DNA from: Amycolatopsis circi
GTDB lineage: Bacteria > Actinomycetota > Actinomycetes > Mycobacteriales > Pseudonocardiaceae
Direction of reading: 5' to 3'
Length of the DNA: 35,621 nt
Assembly (NCBI RefSeq): GCF_003385235.1
Contig: NZ_PQIA01000097.1
Coordinates: forward strand, 1 to 35,621
Shown here: positions 15,756-23,288 of the stretch, in pieces
Position numbering within the stretch: the stretch's first letter is position 1
How the letters are laid out: each line of letters begins with the position of its first letter
The notes under the pieces: generated by a model
Told to the model about the DNA's origin: nothing
The model's database searches: none
Seen by the model: the letters and a program-made list of their open reading frames with translations, nothing else
Position numbers and translations under genes: made by a program

Positions 15756-15892
15756 GGCTCCCGCATACCCAGGCGAGGCCCGATCGACACGTGCGGCGCG
15801 ATACCCGGAATGTGCCGAGGCGCACGTTTGCCGCCGGGCCTCGCCCGCGCACGGTCTGCCCGGCGGCTCAGGTGCGTGAATCTCCGGTGAGG

Positions 15893-15926
15893 CGTCCGGC
15901 GATTTCGCGTGACAAATCGCCGGACG
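15893..15926. promoter_or_regulatory. 13-bp perfect dyad between divergent rsbW-sigF and nuclease genes
   Basis: CGTCCGGCGATTT (15893-15905) and its exact complement (15914-15926) enclose an 8-nt loop. It lies in the 217-bp region between two divergent start codons, 47 bp before the nuclease gene, so it is an operator or a leader hairpin rather than a terminator. The protein that would bind it is unknown. Confidence 0.5.
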
Positions 15927-15972
15927 TTGGGTAGTCAGCAGGGAGAACCTTTTCGGAAGCGGGGTGACCCCC

Positions 15973-16518
15973 ATGGTGCAGGTGCGGGTGCAGGGACTGG
16001 CCGTGGTGGCGCAGGAGTCGGCACCGGTCGTATTGCTGCGCGAGGAATCCGGCTCGCGCCGGTGGCTCGCCATCACCATCGGCGCGCCGGAAGCACAGGA
16101 ACTGGCCGCCGCGCAGGAACAGGTCGTGTCGGCGAGGCCCGGGACGGTCGAGCTGATCATCGAGGTGCTGGCGGCGCTGGGCCAGCGCGTCGAGCGGATC
16201 GAGATCACCCAGCTGCTGGACAGCATCTTCCACGCGGACCTCGTCCTGTCCGGCGGCGCACGAGTGTCGGCCCGCCCGAGCGACGCGCTGGCGATCGGGC
16301 TGCGGACGCATGCTCCGCTGGAAGTCGCGGAGGCCGTGCTGGACGAGGCGGCAGTGGATGTGACGGTGGCGGCGGGCGACGACGCGTCCCTCGGCTCGGC
16401 GCTCGACGCGGCTGCCGATCTGGAGGAACCGGCTGAGGCCAACGAGGACGAGATCCGGCGGTTCCGGGATTTGCTCGACGACGTGAGCCCGGAGGACTTC
16501 CGCGATCCGGACGCCTGA
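15973..16518 (+). CDS. bifunctional nuclease family protein (DUF151/BFN)
   Basis: 181 residues, ATG at 15973 with GGGGTGA just upstream. A GTG at 15964 is the alternative. The BFN domain (about 1-135) is clear: VQVRVQGLAVVAQESAPVVLLREESGSRRWLAITIG, then EAQELAAAQE, then the helix-strand segment ITQLLDSIFHADLVLSGGARVSARPSDALAIGLRT. The RPSDALA motif is the best family hallmark. The acidic C-terminal tail (about 140-181) is predicted helical and is also common in actinobacterial members. The plant founder was reported to cut both RNA and DNA, while the bacterial role is uncertain. It is divergent from the rsbW-sigF operon across a dyad element, so it might belong to the SigF regulon. Confidence 0.88.
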   Translation: MVQVRVQGLAVVAQESAPVVLLREESGSRRWLAITIGAPEAQELAAAQEQVVSARPGTVELIIEVLAALGQRVERIEITQLLDSIFHADLVLSGGARVSARPSDALAIGLRTHAPLEVAEAVLDEAAVDVTVAAGDDASLGSALDAAADLEEPAEANEDEIRRFRDLLDDVSPEDFRDPDA

Positions 16519-16658
16519 GACTTGGGCTTCGCTCGGCGCGAGGACTTGCCCGCTCGGCCGCGGAGAGGTGTTCGGCGGGGTCGTGCGGGCGATGCGGGTG
16601 CTTGGCGGAACCCGGCTCGCGTTCGGGGCGCAGTGTCCTCAGCGTCCTCTGTGGACGG

Positions 16659-17075
16659 TCAAGCCTTCGCGGCCGGACGGGGCAGCGGAATCTCCGCGAG
16701 CCCCTCGGCGGCACCGGACCGTGCGCAGTCCAGGGGGAACAGCGAGAACAACCGCCGGACGGCGGGTGCGGTGCCAGGGTCGACGTAGAAGTCCTTGTCC
16801 GCGCCCGCGGCCAGCAGCTTCAACCGGATCAGGACGCGCAGGCCCGCGACGCCGAGGAAAGTCGTGCGGCGCAGGTCGACGATCACCAGGCCGACGGTGC
16901 TGCGCAGCCGCGACTCGACGACCTCGGCCAGTCGGGGAGCCGTGGCCAAGTCGACCTCACCGGCGACCTCGACGACGGCTGTCCCCGGGGCGGGATGGCG
17001 GACGCGCAGGCGGAGCATCCCCGTCGGGTCCGGCGACGGCAGTACGGGCAGTCGGGCACTGTGCGCGGCATTCAT
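16659..17075 (-). CDS. STAS-domain protein (anti-anti-sigma factor-like)
   Basis: 138 residues, ATG at 17075. Residues of about 20-125 form a STAS domain: LRLRVRHPAPGTAVVEVAGEVDLATAPRLAEVVES, VIVDLRRTTFLGVAGLRVL and a C-terminal helix DPGTAPAVRRLFSLF. RsbV, SpoIIAA and BldG carry a phosphorylatable Ser in the loop before GL (D-S-S/T-G). Here the loop is G75-V76-A77-G78, with no Ser or Thr in either position. It should therefore not respond to an RsbW-type kinase in the usual way. It lies 1.3 kb from the sigF operon, with the nuclease gene between, which makes it a candidate partner of that anti-sigma factor. A stand-alone structural or signalling role is also possible. Confidence 0.85.
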   Translation of the reverse strand: MNAAHSARLPVLPSPDPTGMLRLRVRHPAPGTAVVEVAGEVDLATAPRLAEVVESRLRSTVGLVIVDLRRTTFLGVAGLRVLIRLKLLAAGADKDFYVDPGTAPAVRRLFSLFPLDCARSGAAEGLAEIPLPRPAAKA

Positions 17076-18023
17076 CACGACACTCTTTCTGAGCCGCGCA
17101 CTGGGCTGCGGCGGAATGCCGGACCGGCCGGGCACCGGGCATCCCGGCGCGCGGGACGAAATCACGGTGGCTGGAGGCTCAACCGCGTTCCACGGTAGCT
17201 CTCCTTCGCCGCTCAGGGAAGCCGCCGACGGGGGATGACCGGCGACCGGGCGTCCGCGGGCGCCGGGTGCCGCTGGGACAGGGCGGAGAAGGCGGGAGGG
17301 TTGTTGAACGATCCGGCGACCGCGGGGGAGATCGCTGGCGCGCGCGCCGAATACGGTGCGGAGGAAGAACAATCCGGCCACGACCGGGGAGCGTTGACGG
17401 ACGGCGGAGAATCCGGTGCGCGAGGGCTGCGGGGTCGGGTGAGGTTCTGGCCGGTCGGGTTTCGAAGGAGGGCATTCGGGTCGTGGCCGGGGGCTTGTCG
17501 GCGGAGGTTTCGTTGCGTGCGAGGCTCTGGTGCCGGGTGAGTCTCTGACCGGCTCGGCAAATGTGGGTTCGAAGAAGAGCAATCTGGCCGCGGGCGGGGG
17601 TTCTGCCGGGGGGCGGCGGAGAATCCGTTGCACGCGAAGGCTGCGGCACCAGGCGAGGCTCTGAGCGGTTCCGTCGAGCAGGTTTCGGTGGTGGGCGGCC
17701 TGGCCTGGCGGGCCGCTTGGCCGCTGGGCGGGGTCGAGTGCCGGGTCGGAGGGGCTGAGCGGTTCCCGCCGCGCCGGGCTCCTGCTGCCCCGCGAGATCC
17801 CGGCTGACCCTCGATCCGGGAGCGGACCGGCATCGACGATCGTCAGCGAAAGATCCATGGCGCGAGCGCGGTCCAGGTGCGGGCGATCGGGGTCAAGCGC
17901 TGGAGATCCCCTCTGGATCGGTCGAAGCCGACCGTATCGGGACGGACCGGCGAAAACGGGCCCGAGATCTTCTTCCGGGATCCGCCGTTCGGCCGTTGCC
18001 GGGTAACCCGACCCTAGGTTACG
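17076..18023. repeat. 948-bp gene-free region with a decayed tandem array
   Basis: Both flanking genes start outward from this region, and no ORF inside has a ribosome site or a recognisable product. Three diverged units of about 100-115 bp begin at about 17404, 17501 and 17616. Each runs GCGGAG, then (A/T)TCC/TCG, TTGC, GCGAGG/GCGAAGG, then a (G)GGTGAG/GCGAGG-type segment ending in CTG(A/G)CCGG or CTGAGCGG. A second shared segment (GGAAGAACAATCC near 17361 and AAGAAGAGCAATCT near 17571) precedes units 1 and 3. The rest (17720-18000) shows nothing I can name apart from the promoter of the padR gene at its end. Confidence 0.6.
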
Positions 18024-18031
18024 GTGACCTA
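18015..18031 (+). promoter_or_regulatory. PadR-type operator over the padR start
   Basis: TAGGTTAC (18015-18022) and GTGACCTA (18024-18031) form a 17-bp dyad with one mismatch pair. The left arm also reads as a TANNNT -10 box (TAGGTT), and the right arm contains the GTG start at 18024. The mRNA would then be almost leaderless and the dyad would block initiation when bound, fitting autorepression by the encoded PadR protein. Confidence 0.55.
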
Positions 18032-18533
18032 TGTGTGGATCGACGTGCTCCTGCTCGCGAAGCTCGCCGAGCGGCCTTGGCACGGGTACGAGCTGCGCAA
18101 GAAGGTCGAGGAATCCAGCGGTCGCGCACTGTCGAACAACTCGCTCTACCCGGCGCTGCGCCGGTTCGCCGAAGCGGGCGCGGTGACCCGGACCGCGGAG
18201 CCGCAGGAGGGCCGTCCGCCGCGGCACGTTTACACGATCACCGACGTCGGGCGGGAGCTGCTGCACGATCTGCTCGCCGATCTGCCGCCGGAGCTGGCCG
18301 GCGATCCGGCCGAGTTCCTGGCGCGGCTCGCGGGATTCGGCAGGCTCGCCCCGGAAGAACGGCTGCGGGTGCTCGACGCCCGCCGCACCGCCGTCGAGGC
18401 GCAGCGGGACCGGCTGGCGAAGCTCGGCGCGGACCAGGCCGACCCGTGGAGCCGGCTCGTGCTGGCCGAGGTCCAGCGCCGCGCCGAGAACGAACAGGAC
18501 TGGCTCGCGTCGTTGCGCACGCGGGCGGGCTGA
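18024..18533 (+). CDS. PadR-family transcriptional regulator
   Basis: 169 residues from the GTG at 18024. An in-frame GTG at 18033 is possible if the mRNA is leaderless. The winged helix (about 5-80) has the PadR pattern: LLLAKLAERPWHGYELRKKVEE, SNNSLYPALRRFAEAGAVTR, and the wing RPPRHVYTITDVGRELL. The C-terminal half (85-169) is a helical dimerisation region typical of the PadR C-terminal (Vir_act_alpha) type. It is the first gene of a two-gene unit with the P450 (17-bp gap), so it probably senses a small molecule that the P450 acts on. A dyad at its own start suggests autoregulation. Confidence 0.88.
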   Translation: MTYVWIDVLLLAKLAERPWHGYELRKKVEESSGRALSNNSLYPALRRFAEAGAVTRTAEPQEGRPPRHVYTITDVGRELLHDLLADLPPELAGDPAEFLARLAGFGRLAPEERLRVLDARRTAVEAQRDRLAKLGADQADPWSRLVLAEVQRRAENEQDWLASLRTRAG

Positions 18534-18550
18534 CCCGAGGAGGACCCCGC

Positions 18551-19741
18551 ATGTCGACCCCTACCCAGCTGCCGTTCGCGAGGCCGAACGTCCTGGACAT
18601 CGCGCCGCTGTACGAGGTGCTGCGCCGCGAAGGCCCGATCGTCCCGGTGACGACCCCGGCGGGCGACCCGGCCTGGCTCGTCACCGCCTACGAGCAAGCG
18701 CGGGAAGTGTTCGCGGACAACCGGTTCGGCCGTTCCCACCCGCATCCCGAGGACGCCTCGACGGTCTCCGACGCCGCGGTGCTGAACGGGCCGCAGGGCG
18801 ATTTCGAGACCGAGCAGCGGGAACACGCCCGGCTGCGCCGCCTGCTGGTCCCGGCGTTCTCGGCGAACCGGATGCGCCGGCTGGGCAGCCGGATCCAGGA
18901 ACTCGCCGACCGGTGCCTCGACGGGATGGAAGCCGCGGGCTCGCCGGCGAACCTGCACGAGCATCTGTCGTTTCCCTTGCCGGTGCTGGTGATCTGCGAA
19001 CTCCTCGGCGTCCCGTACGAGGACCGCGAGAAGTTCCGCGACCTCTCCGACCGCATCGGCGTGCTCGACAGCGGCGGCGACGCCGAGGTGGCGATGACCG
19101 AGTTCAGCGCCTACATGTCCGGCCTCGCCGACGCGAAACGCGCGAACCCGGGCCAGGACGTCGTGTCGGACCTGGTCGCCGCGCAGGCCGACGACCCGAC
19201 GTTCACCGACGACGACCTCGGCAGGCTCTCCGCCGGACTGCTGTTCGCCGGCCACGAGACCACGTCGAACCGGATCGACCTCGGCGTGCTGTTCCTGCTC
19301 ACCGACCTCGCCCGCCGCGACGCGCTGGCCGCCGATCCCGAAGCGCGCGTGCACGCCACCGTGGAGGAAATCCTGCGGATGTCCGCGCCGGGCGGGCTCG
19401 GGCTGCTCCGGTACGCGCACGAGGACGTGGAGATCGGCGGCGTCCGCATCCCGCGCGGCGACGCGGTGATGATCTCGACCGCCTCGGCAAACCGCGACCC
19501 GTCGGTCTTCGCGGACGCGCACGAGTTCGACGCGGACCGCAAACCCAACTCCCACATCGCTTTCGGTTATGGCGGCTACTTCTGCATCGGAGCCAGCCTC
19601 GCGCGCACGGAGCTGCGAGTGGTGTTCACGACGCTGTTCCGCCGCTTCCCGAACCTCCGGCTGGCCGTGCCCGCGGATGAGCTGGAGGTACGGGCCAACC
19701 GGTTGACGGGCGGGGTTTCGCAGGTGCCGGTGGAGTGGTGA
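18551..19741 (+). CDS. cytochrome P450
   Basis: 396 residues, ATG at 18551 with GAGGAGGA upstream. Soluble bacterial class I type. The I-helix is AGHETTSN (233-240), the ExxR motif is E273-I-L-R276, and the haem-binding loop is FGYGGYFCIG with Cys345 as thiolate ligand. Other CYP105/107-like features are EQREHARLRRLLVPAFSANRMRRL in the C-helix and SANRDPSVFADAHEFDADR. In most P450s the haem loop reads FGxGxHxCxG. Here the His/Arg two residues before Cys is Tyr, so one haem-propionate contact differs. Ferredoxin and reductase genes are absent, so it must borrow them. It is co-transcribed with the PadR regulator. The substrate is unknown. Confidence 0.93.
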   Translation: MSTPTQLPFARPNVLDIAPLYEVLRREGPIVPVTTPAGDPAWLVTAYEQAREVFADNRFGRSHPHPEDASTVSDAAVLNGPQGDFETEQREHARLRRLLVPAFSANRMRRLGSRIQELADRCLDGMEAAGSPANLHEHLSFPLPVLVICELLGVPYEDREKFRDLSDRIGVLDSGGDAEVAMTEFSAYMSGLADAKRANPGQDVVSDLVAAQADDPTFTDDDLGRLSAGLLFAGHETTSNRIDLGVLFLLTDLARRDALAADPEARVHATVEEILRMSAPGGLGLLRYAHEDVEIGGVRIPRGDAVMISTASANRDPSVFADAHEFDADRKPNSHIAFGYGGYFCIGASLARTELRVVFTTLFRRFPNLRLAVPADELEVRANRLTGGVSQVPVEW

Positions 19742-19758
19742 GGGTCGTGCGTGGCGTT

Positions 19759-19774
19759 GCCGGTTAGAACCGGC
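19759..19774. terminator. short hairpin between convergent P450 and GH2 genes
   Basis: GCCGGTT (19759-19765) and AACCGGC (19768-19774) form a perfect 7-bp stem with a 2-nt loop in the 41-bp gap between two convergent stops. It is a plausible bidirectional terminator. Confidence 0.45.
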
Positions 19775-19782
19775 ATAGGCGC

Positions 19783-22185
19783 TCACGAGGACTCGATCGT
19801 GGCAGTCCCGGTGTTGACGAACGGATGCGTGGCACTCACGGTGATCGTCCCGGGAGTGCCGCGCATCGACCGGATCCACACCGCCGCCGCGCCGCCGAGT
19901 GCGCCGAAATCCAGGTAGGGGTCGCCGATCAGCACGCCGGGGCCCTTCACCGTGACGGCCAGCACCCCGCGCGCGTGCGGACGCGGCGCGCCGTAGCGGT
20001 CGAGCGAACGCAAAGCCACCCGGGTCGTATCCGCGCCGTCGGCGACGATCTCGCTGTCATCGGCGGTCACCGCGATCGTGTCGTACGCCGGGTCCGCGCT
20101 GAATCGCCTGCGCAGCACGGTTTGCCCGCCGATCCGGCCTTCGACGGTCAGCTCGGGGCGCGACCGCCCGTCCACCCGCAGATCCACCGCGAACGGCGGA
20201 TACGCCAGGTGCGGGAACCGCGCGCGATCCGGCCGCACGGTGATGGGGCGCTTGCCCGCGACGGTCACCACCAGCACCTCGCAGTTCGACCAGATGATCG
20301 CGTCGCGGCCCGGCCCGCCCGGTGGGGAGCCGGGGCCGAAATCCCAGTAGAAAGCCGGTTCGATCACCGCGCCTCGGGACGGATCGCGCTGGGCGCGGTA
20401 GAACGCCGCGCCCAGTTTGGGGATGCGGAAGAAATCCATCACTCCGGGGTATTTCACGCCGCGATAGTGGTGGTACCAGCCCGACGGGTAGTCGAAACCG
20501 CACCAGCCGAGCAGGCCGCTGTAGCGTGGATCGGCCGCCGCGTGGTCGTGCACCCAGGCGTGCAGCATGCTCTGTTCCCGTTGCACCGCAAGGGAATCCG
20601 TCCGCCGGAAGTACGCCGAGCCGACGAGCGTGCCGATCGCTTCGCTGACCAGGTAAGGGACTCCGCGGCGCGGCGGGCGAAGCGGGGGAGGGGAACCTGG
20701 CGGATGCGGGCGGCTGTAGTCGTTGAACGAGAACACGCCGCCCGCCGCTCTCACCGGGTACAGCGGCGAAACGTAGCCGCGTTCGCCGGCGACGGCACCG
20801 GTGCACGGCCGCATCGGGTCGAGTTCCGCGGCGAGCTGGTCCGTTCTTCCGTACAGCGTGTATTGACCGAGCGTCTCGTTCACCCGGGTGCCCCACACGA
20901 TGATCGACGGATGATTGCGGTCGCGCACGATCATGTCGTGCACGTCGCGCACCGCGAGTTCCTGCCAAGCGGTGTCGCCGACGTGATCCCAGCCCGGCAA
21001 CTCCTCCCACACCAGGATGCCGAGTTCGTCGCAAGCGTCGAGAAACGCCGTGGCCTGCGGATAATGCGAGCAGCGCACCATCGTGCAGTTCAGCTCGTCC
21101 TTCAACAGCTGAGCGTCACGGCGCTGCACCCGATCCGGCATCGCGCCGCCGACGAACGGGTACCACTGGTGCCGGTTGCGCCCGAACAGCTTGTGCGGCT
21201 TCCCGTTCAGCCGGAAACCGTCCATGGTGAACTGAGCGTCGCGCAGCCCGGTGCGAACCGGGTACGTGTGCACTTTCCGGCCGTCGACCGCGAGCGTGAC
21301 GAGGATGTCGCACAACGCCGGGTCGTCCAGATCCCACAGCTGCACCGCTTCCAGGCCTTGCAACGACACCGTGACCTCGGTGTTGCCCTTCGGCAGCCCA
21401 GTGAGATCGGTATACGAAGACGCGACCTCAGCGCCGTGCTGGCTGAGCGCGGCGGCGAGCCGGACCGGGCCTTTGACCGCCTTCGCCGAGTCCACCGTGC
21501 AGTGCAGCAGCACCTCGCGATTCGGCGTCAGCACGGCGATCTGCTGTGCGTACACATCGGACAGATAGGTCTGCGGCACGCCAGTCAGCCGGACTTCGCG
21601 GTACAGCCCGGCCGGCTGGTAGAAGTCGATGGCTGTCGGGTGCGGGAATTCCGGCAGATCCGGCGGCGTGTTCTGCTGCCAGCGGCCGTCGACGACCACC
21701 GCGAGCACGTTGTCCTTGTCGGTCAGCAGGCCGGTGACCTCGCAGCGCAGCGGCAGGTATCCGCCGCTGCGCTCGGCGACGCGGCGGCCGTTGAGGTACA
21801 CCGTCGCGGCGCTGAGCACCCCGTCGAACTGCAGGAACGCCCGGTTGCGGCGCAGTTGCGCGGGCGCGAGGAAATGCTGCCGGTACACCCAGACCTGCTG
21901 CCAGTCCGACGGGTCCCAGTCCTGCCAGGACAGCGGGACGACGCAGTGCGGCACCGAAACCAGTGCCATCTCGCTGTCGTCGAAGTCCGGATCGGTGCTG
22001 CCGGGCACGAAAGGGCCGAAAAGCCAGTCCGCGCCGAACCCGTCCCGCGCCACCGGGGGCGCGGGACGGGAAAGCGCGGCGGCGAGCGCGCCCGAACCGG
22101 CGATCACCGCGCCGGCCCCCAGCAGGAAACCTCGCCGGGGGTGCGCGGATAACCAGGGGGCCCGCCCGGTTGGCTCGCCCGTCAT
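19783..22185 (-). CDS. exported glycoside hydrolase family 2 enzyme
   Basis: 800 residues, ATG at 22185. The N-terminus has a Tat-type signal (PRRGFLLGAGAVIAGSGALAAAL). The usual GH2 order follows: a sugar-binding jelly roll (about 90-210, with GVLSAATVYLNGRRVAE), an Ig-like domain (about 215-335), and the TIM barrel from about 345 (FRLNGKPHKLFGRNRHQWYPFVGGAMPD). Catalytic candidates are Glu437 in VNETLG (acid/base, after VRDRNHPSIIVWG) and Glu515 in YLVSEAIG (nucleophile). Two beta-rich domains (about 600-800) complete the protein. The family cleaves beta-galactosides, mannosides or glucuronides. The exact sugar cannot be read from the sequence. It is the last gene of a minus-strand series after the LLM enzyme. 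Confidence 0.9.
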   Translation of the reverse strand: MTGEPTGRAPWLSAHPRRGFLLGAGAVIAGSGALAAALSRPAPPVARDGFGADWLFGPFVPGSTDPDFDDSEMALVSVPHCVVPLSWQDWDPSDWQQVWVYRQHFLAPAQLRRNRAFLQFDGVLSAATVYLNGRRVAERSGGYLPLRCEVTGLLTDKDNVLAVVVDGRWQQNTPPDLPEFPHPTAIDFYQPAGLYREVRLTGVPQTYLSDVYAQQIAVLTPNREVLLHCTVDSAKAVKGPVRLAAALSQHGAEVASSYTDLTGLPKGNTEVTVSLQGLEAVQLWDLDDPALCDILVTLAVDGRKVHTYPVRTGLRDAQFTMDGFRLNGKPHKLFGRNRHQWYPFVGGAMPDRVQRRDAQLLKDELNCTMVRCSHYPQATAFLDACDELGILVWEELPGWDHVGDTAWQELAVRDVHDMIVRDRNHPSIIVWGTRVNETLGQYTLYGRTDQLAAELDPMRPCTGAVAGERGYVSPLYPVRAAGGVFSFNDYSRPHPPGSPPPLRPPRRGVPYLVSEAIGTLVGSAYFRRTDSLAVQREQSMLHAWVHDHAAADPRYSGLLGWCGFDYPSGWYHHYRGVKYPGVMDFFRIPKLGAAFYRAQRDPSRGAVIEPAFYWDFGPGSPPGGPGRDAIIWSNCEVLVVTVAGKRPITVRPDRARFPHLAYPPFAVDLRVDGRSRPELTVEGRIGGQTVLRRRFSADPAYDTIAVTADDSEIVADGADTTRVALRSLDRYGAPRPHARGVLAVTVKGPGVLIGDPYLDFGALGGAAAVWIRSMRGTPGTITVSATHPFVNTGTATIESS

Positions 22186-22270
22186 CCCCGCCGGCGGGCA
22201 GGTCCGGGGCGGGGCGCGGACGAGCCCCCGGAAAGCGTCGCTGCCTGCATGGCGCGAGCTTACTTCCAGT

Positions 22271-22324
22271 GTTGTTCAGACGAGGTCAGCTGTTCAGCCT
22301 CGGTCAGTTGTTCAGCAGAGGTCG
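22271..22324 (-). repeat. three 18-bp tandem copies at the LLM gene 3' end
   Basis: Three consecutive 18-bp units (22271-22288, 22289-22306, 22307-22324) share GTTGTTCAG...GGTC. On the minus strand each reads GACC, five variable bases, then CTGAACARC. The first unit in the direction of transcription holds the last codons and the TGA of the LLM gene. The other two lie past the stop and each contains a TGA in the same frame. Confidence 0.8.
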
Positions 22325-23157
22325 GCGAGCCGGTCGACCTGCTCGGGGTCGCCGCCCCAGCAGTACAGCATCACCTCGTCGGCGCCGAGATCCCGGTACG
22401 CGCGGATCGTGGCCCGGATGTCGGTGGCGGTGGTGAGCATTCCGCTGACCATCTGCTCCGCCATTCCGGTGAACTCGTAGTACGCGCTCATGGTCGCTCG
22501 GGCTTCGTCCACGAGGGATTCCGGGCCGAGCGCGACGTTCGCCTGCGCGACCAGCCGCGGCTCGCCCTTGCGGCCGAGTTCCTGCCAGTCGCGGCGCACG
22601 GTGTCGAAAAGCCCGCCCGCCCACGAGGGAGGAGCGGCGGCGAGCAGGCCGTCGCCCCAGCGGGCGACGCGGGCCAGCGCCTTGGGTTTGAACGCGCCGA
22701 TCAGCAGCTCCGGACCGCCTTCGCGGGCCGGGGCGGGGCCGATCGGACCGGCTTCGGCGCTGTGCGGTTCGCCGGACCACAGCCGGCACAGGTCGGCGAG
22801 TTGCTGGTCGAAGCGGCGGCCGCGGTCGCGCAGCGGGGTGCCGGCGGCGTGGTGGTCGTCCTCCCGGCCGCCGACGCCGAGGCCGAGCGTGAACCGGCCG
22901 CCGCTCATCCGGTCGAGCGTGGCGGCCTGCTTGGCGAGCAGCGCCGTCTCGCGCAGCGGGGCGAGCAGGACCTCGGTCTGCAGCCGGACGCGGTTGGTCG
23001 CGCCGGCCAGCACGGCGAGCGCGGTCAGCGGTTCGGGATTGTGGTAGACGAGCCGGTCGAGCAGGCCGAGCGTGCTGAACGGGCCGGCGTCCGCGCGCCG
23101 CGCCCAGTCGAGCAGGGCGGCGGGGTCGCTGATGGGCAGGCCAATGCCGATGGACAT
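22312..23157 (-). CDS. LLM-class F420-dependent oxidoreductase
   Basis: 281 residues, ATG at 23157 with GGAGGTTCTCC upstream. Signature segments are MSIGIGLPISDPAALLDWARRADAGPFSTLGLLDRLVYHNPEPL at the N-terminus, VRLQTEVLLAPLRETALLAKQAATLDRMSGGRFTLGLGVGGREDD (family hallmark), PELLIGAFKPKALARVARWGDGLLA in the middle, and ELGRKGEPRLVAQ. The C-terminal DLGADEVMLYCWGGDPEQVDRLADL is typical of actinobacterial F420-type members. It lies between the Sir2 and GH2 genes, all in one direction, with gaps of 131 and 126 bp, so separate promoters are likely. Its last codons belong to a short tandem repeat that continues past the stop. Confidence 0.87.
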   Translation of the reverse strand: MSIGIGLPISDPAALLDWARRADAGPFSTLGLLDRLVYHNPEPLTALAVLAGATNRVRLQTEVLLAPLRETALLAKQAATLDRMSGGRFTLGLGVGGREDDHHAAGTPLRDRGRRFDQQLADLCRLWSGEPHSAEAGPIGPAPAREGGPELLIGAFKPKALARVARWGDGLLAAAPPSWAGGLFDTVRRDWQELGRKGEPRLVAQANVALGPESLVDEARATMSAYYEFTGMAEQMVSGMLTTATDIRATIRAYRDLGADEVMLYCWGGDPEQVDRLADLC

Positions 23158-23288
23158 CGGAGAACCTCCGGAAAGACGGGTCGACAGTTACCAGGGTTGC
23201 CGCCCGCTCCTGGACCTGGATGTCTTCAGGCTGGCCGGTCCGTTCTGCGGCGTGCTTCCGGGGACCGTTCCGTCGGAGTGCCCGCAGC

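Noticed and set aside
15765..15790. SigF-type promoter before rsbW
   Set aside because: GGGTAT is a good -10, but GTGT is an imperfect -35 and the start would fall almost on the ATG. It is mentioned with the gene but not called as a feature.
22271..22324. CRISPR-like short repeats
   Set aside because: The 18-bp units are directly adjacent with no spacers, are few, and overlap a gene end. No cas genes are present.
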